Shown here: in pieces, positions 7,454-8,547 of the stretch
How the letters are laid out: each line of letters begins with the position of its first letter
How positions within the stretch are numbered: the first letter of the stretch is position 1
Assembly (NCBI GenBank): GCA_016188735.1
Contig: JACPHF010000063.1
Span: forward strand, 1 to 8,547
Origin: Parcubacteria group bacterium
GTDB lineage: Bacteria > Patescibacteriota > Minisyncoccia > Minisyncoccales > UBA10102
Reading direction: 5' to 3'
DNA: 8,547 bases
Notes under the pieces: generated by a model
The model's input: the letters and a program-made list of their open reading frames with translations, nothing else
Told to the model about the DNA's origin: nothing
Databases searched by the model: none
Made by a program: the position numbers and the translations under genes

Positions 7454-7492
7454 ACATTGTTACATTGCTCTATTGCTAAATTGCTAAATTGT
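7453..7492. repeat. Five 8-nt direct repeats upstream of secD (array A)
   Basis: On the plus strand the segment divides into five octamers: tacattgt, tacattgc, tctattgc, taaattgc and taaattgt, with ATTG constant and a period of exactly 8. The array reaches from the secD start codon into the present 3' end of the PAP2 frame, whose stop codon (7476-7478) lies inside it. Confidence 0.85.
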
Positions 7493-7949
7493 TGAAAAAT
7501 TTTTTGCGCTTTTGTAACAATTTAACAATGCAACAATTTAACAAAAGAATCCATGCGAGCTTCTTCTCGGCGGAGAAGAAGTAAAACGCCGCGGCAAGTC
7601 CCGAAAGAAACGCGGCGTGTCCGGAAGGGAATGAATCGCGGTCTCCGTGCGGGAAAAGCAGGTTTACATCGCGAAGCTCTAAAAAAGGCCTCGGGCTCGC
7701 TATGAGACCCTTCACGACGCCCGCGGCAAGCCAAGCAAGGACAGCGGCAGTGAAAATAAATACCCATTTTCTGGCAACCTCTTTCTCGTGAATGCTCCCT
7801 CGTGTCTTCGCTATTTCGTAGAGCGCATATGCCCCAAGCGCGAGCGTTGCGATAAGCGCCGCCGGTTGCGCGAGAAAGTATATCAACGAATCGAGCGCAT
7901 CAAAGCGACCGACAAGCACATTTAAAAGCCGGAGTAAAAACTCGTTCAT
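7476..7949 (-). pseudogene. PAP2-family membrane phosphatase, 3' end replaced by repeat arrays
   Basis: PAP2 enzymes are membrane acid phosphatases acting on lipid phosphates or undecaprenyl diphosphate. The 157-residue frame has membrane segments at about 22-47, 62-80 and 112-126. It carries two of the three catalytic motifs: KGLIASPRP (80-88, the KX6RP motif) and FPSGHA (107-112, PSGH). The third motif, SRxxxGxHxxxD with the catalytic histidine, should follow one membrane segment later but is absent. From about residue 136 the frame is encoded by the 8-nt repeat array and reads a low-complexity basic tail ending at a stop in the repeats. So the gene has lost roughly its last quarter and is probably inactive. 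The start ATG at 7947-7949 is the first reasonable one, though no ribosome binding site is seen. A short functional variant is possible but unlikely. Confidence 0.8.
7514..7545. repeat. Four 8-nt direct repeats in the opposite orientation (array B)
   Basis: The plus strand reads gtaacaat, ttaacaat, gcaacaat and ttaacaaa, period 8. The reverse complement unit, ATTGTTNN, matches the units of array A, so the two arrays form long imperfect inverted arms around an A/T-rich centre (7493-7513). In RNA many mismatches would be G-U pairs, so a long hairpin could form. Confidence 0.85.
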
Positions 7950-7957
7950 GGGTAAAA

Positions 7958-7992
7958 GTATCTAGTATCGAGTATCGCGTATTTGGTATAAA
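7958..7992. repeat. Five GTATNNN 7-nt tandem repeats upstream of the PAP2 frame
   Basis: The plus strand reads GTATCTA, GTATCGA, GTATCGC, GTATTTG, GTATAAA, period exactly 7. It lies 9 nt upstream of the PAP2 start codon. On the minus strand the units give repeated GATAC words. No function is evident; it could bind a protein or be a slippage relic. Confidence 0.8.
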
Positions 7993-7999
7993 AAATCAA

Positions 8000-8074
8000 C
8001 CCCGTAGTAGAAATTTGTATTGTGTAAAAACACGTTCCGCCGAAGGCGGAACAATACAAATTTTCACTACAGGG
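8000..8074. mobile_element. 75-bp palindromic, MITE-like element flanked by TCAA
   Basis: Outer arms 8000-8023 and 8051-8074 are inverted repeats with only about three mismatches over 24 nt; the outer ends read CCCCGTAGT and, inverted, CCCTGTAGT. Inside sits a perfect 8-bp stem, GTTCCGCC-GAA-GGCGGAAC (8034-8052), whose last bases overlap the right arm. The element is bordered by TCAA on both sides (7996-7999 and 8075-8078), as a 4-bp target duplication would be. It has no coding capacity. Classification as a non-autonomous mobile element rests on this structure alone; a folded non-mobile structure is the alternative. Confidence 0.5.
8025..8052 (-). terminator. Possible Rho-independent terminator downstream of folD
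   Basis: Read on the minus strand, the 8-bp GC-rich stem GTTCCGCC/GGCGGAAC with loop TTC is followed after 3 nt by TTTTT. The outer arms of the palindrome are likewise followed by TTTTTT (7990-7995). Either could end transcription coming from folD. The U-tracts are short, so this is tentative. Confidence 0.35.
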
Positions 8075-8075
8075 T

Positions 8076-8106
8076 CAACGACTAGACGCCTTTGGGCTAG
8101 CCGTTG
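8076..8106 (-). other. Hairpin directly downstream of folD
   Basis: CAACGACTAG (8076-8085) and CTAGCCGTTG (8097-8106) are inverted with one mismatch, which is a G-U pair in the minus-strand transcript. The hairpin begins 12 nt after the folD stop codon. No T-tract follows, so it is more likely to protect the 3' end, or to be part of the neighbouring element's insertion site, than to terminate transcription by itself. Confidence 0.4.
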
Positions 8107-8118
8107 CACGCATAAGTT

Positions 8119-8325
8119 CTAGGCGTTTAGCGCAAAAAGATTTTGGAAAAGCACCGCGACAGTAACCGGCCCGATCCCTCCCGGAACCGGCGTGAAGAGC
8201 GAACATTTCTCAGCGACTTCAGGCACCGCATCTCCGACTATTTTCCCTCCTTCCTCGCTCGCTCCCGCATCAAGAACTATCGCGCCTTGGCGGACTTCGC
8301 GCTCGGGCAGACCGAATACGCCCAT
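8119..8325 (-). CDS. folD: FolD C-terminal fragment (methylenetetrahydrofolate dehydrogenase/cyclohydrolase), 5' end broken
   Basis: FolD interconverts 5,10-methylene- and 10-formyl-tetrahydrofolate in the cytoplasm. The frame ends with GAIVLDAGASEEGGKIVGD (about residues 14-32) and the family's hallmark PGGIGPVTVAVLFQNL (48-63). These match the end of the NAD(P)-binding domain and the conserved C-terminal PGGVGPMT motif. A complete FolD has about 280-300 residues; only about 65 can be recognised. Upstream of about 8290 the similarity fades and the frame meets a stop at 8332-8334, while the opposite strand becomes convincingly coding for an unrelated ATPase. So the ATG at 8325 is not the true start; the gene is cut by a junction at about 8266-8290. 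The identity of the fragment is fairly certain. Confidence 0.75.
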   Translation of the reverse strand: MGVFGLPEREVRQGAIVLDAGASEEGGKIVGDAVPEVAEKCSLFTPVPGGIGPVTVAVLFQNLFALNA

Positions 8326-8547
8326 GGCGATTCACTTCCCATGCTGTCCTGCTTGATCGGTCCAAACGGCTCCGGCAAGTCCACCGTCCTCGACGCATTC
8401 GGTTTCGTTGCCGATTGCCTCCTCGAAGGGGTCGAAGCGGCTTGCGACAAGCCGCAGCGGGGCGGCTTCGATCGCATCCGTACCCAGGGAAGCGCTGGTC
8501 CCGTTCAATTCGAGATCTTCTTCGAGGCCGGGGACGCCAGGCGCCCG
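8269..8547 (+). CDS. AAA-family (AAA_21/RecF-like) ATPase, fragment lacking its start and its 3' part
   Basis: The plus-strand frame reads IKNYRALADF (from 8269), then LIGPNGSGKSTVLDAFGFVAD with a textbook Walker A (GPNGSGKST, about 8359-8385), and then RGGFDRIRTQG and VQFEIFFEAG. This is the pattern of the N-terminal half of AAA_21/OLD-like ATPases, which begin with a strand-forming I-x-NYRAL-x-DF segment before the P-loop. Such proteins occur in DNA repair and in anti-phage or toxin-linked systems; which applies cannot be told here. No in-frame ATG lies upstream in a suitable place, because the DNA left of about 8266 is folD. The next ATG (8341) falls inside the domain. GC content is 64 percent over 8341-8547, clearly above the roughly even composition of the rest, and GC-ending codons prevail. 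It continues past the window end. Confidence 0.7.
   Translation, partial: MKNYRALADFALGQTEYAHGDSLPMLSCLIGPNGSGKSTVLDAFGFVADCLLEGVEAACDKPQRGGFDRIRTQGSAGPVQFEIFFEAGDARRP

Noticed and set aside
7958..7992. Calling the heptamer array a CRISPR or plasmid-type iteron origin.
   Set aside because: The units are only 7 nt without spacers, and no replication initiator gene or DnaA boxes are visible nearby.
8004..8015. AGTAGAAATT resembles the reverse complement of the core of Cas12a-type CRISPR repeats (AATTTCTACT).
   Set aside because: There is no repeated unit with spacers and no GTAGA partner for the Cas12a handle, and the match is part of the 75-bp palindrome.

Overview
The window looks like a piece of a Candidate Phyla Radiation (Patescibacteria, Parcubacteria-like) genome, probably metagenome-derived. 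This is inferred from gene content: a shortened phosphoglycerate kinase, a sigma-70 region 4 / HARE-HTH fusion protein, a split pair of a membrane protein and a VirD4/TraG-like ATPase with a zinc-ribbon tail, and tightly packed genes separated by short-period repeat arrays. No rRNA or tRNA gene is visible to confirm the taxonomy.

Layout: almost everything is on the minus strand, read from right to left. From 7453 down to 1 runs one tightly packed gene string: secD, secF (ATGA overlap), a sigma-region-4/HARE-HTH regulator, a membrane-anchored protein, a VirD4/TraG-type ATPase, pgk (ATGA overlap) and the start of a RecJ/DHH-type phosphoesterase (11-nt overlap with pgk, cut by the window edge). 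Gaps are 3-12 nt or overlaps, except for about 39 nt in front of the regulator. That gap is bridged today because secF carries a perfect 26-bp tandem duplication that shifts its reading frame near the end and makes it run into the next gene.

From 7454 to 8118 lies a rearranged zone. It holds two arrays of 8-nt repeats in opposite orientation, the right one replacing the 3' end of a PAP2 phosphatase gene; an array of five GTATNNN 7-mers upstream of that gene; and a 75-bp MITE-like palindrome bounded by TCAA. Beyond it is the C-terminal end of folD on the minus strand. Within folD, at about 8266-8290, the sequence changes to a GC-rich (64 percent over 8341-8547) plus-strand fragment of an AAA ATPase that lacks its own start. 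This is a probable chimeric junction, either an assembly error or a recombination point.

How the genes fit together: SecD and SecF form the proton-motive-force-driven accessory part of the Sec translocase. The membrane protein and the ATPase probably act together at the membrane in DNA or macromolecule transfer. Pgk is glycolytic and the DHH protein is probably a nuclease. No CRISPR array, prophage or transposase is seen. The points most worth checking are the secF duplication, the repeat arrays that truncate PAP2, the palindromic element and the folD/AAA junction.
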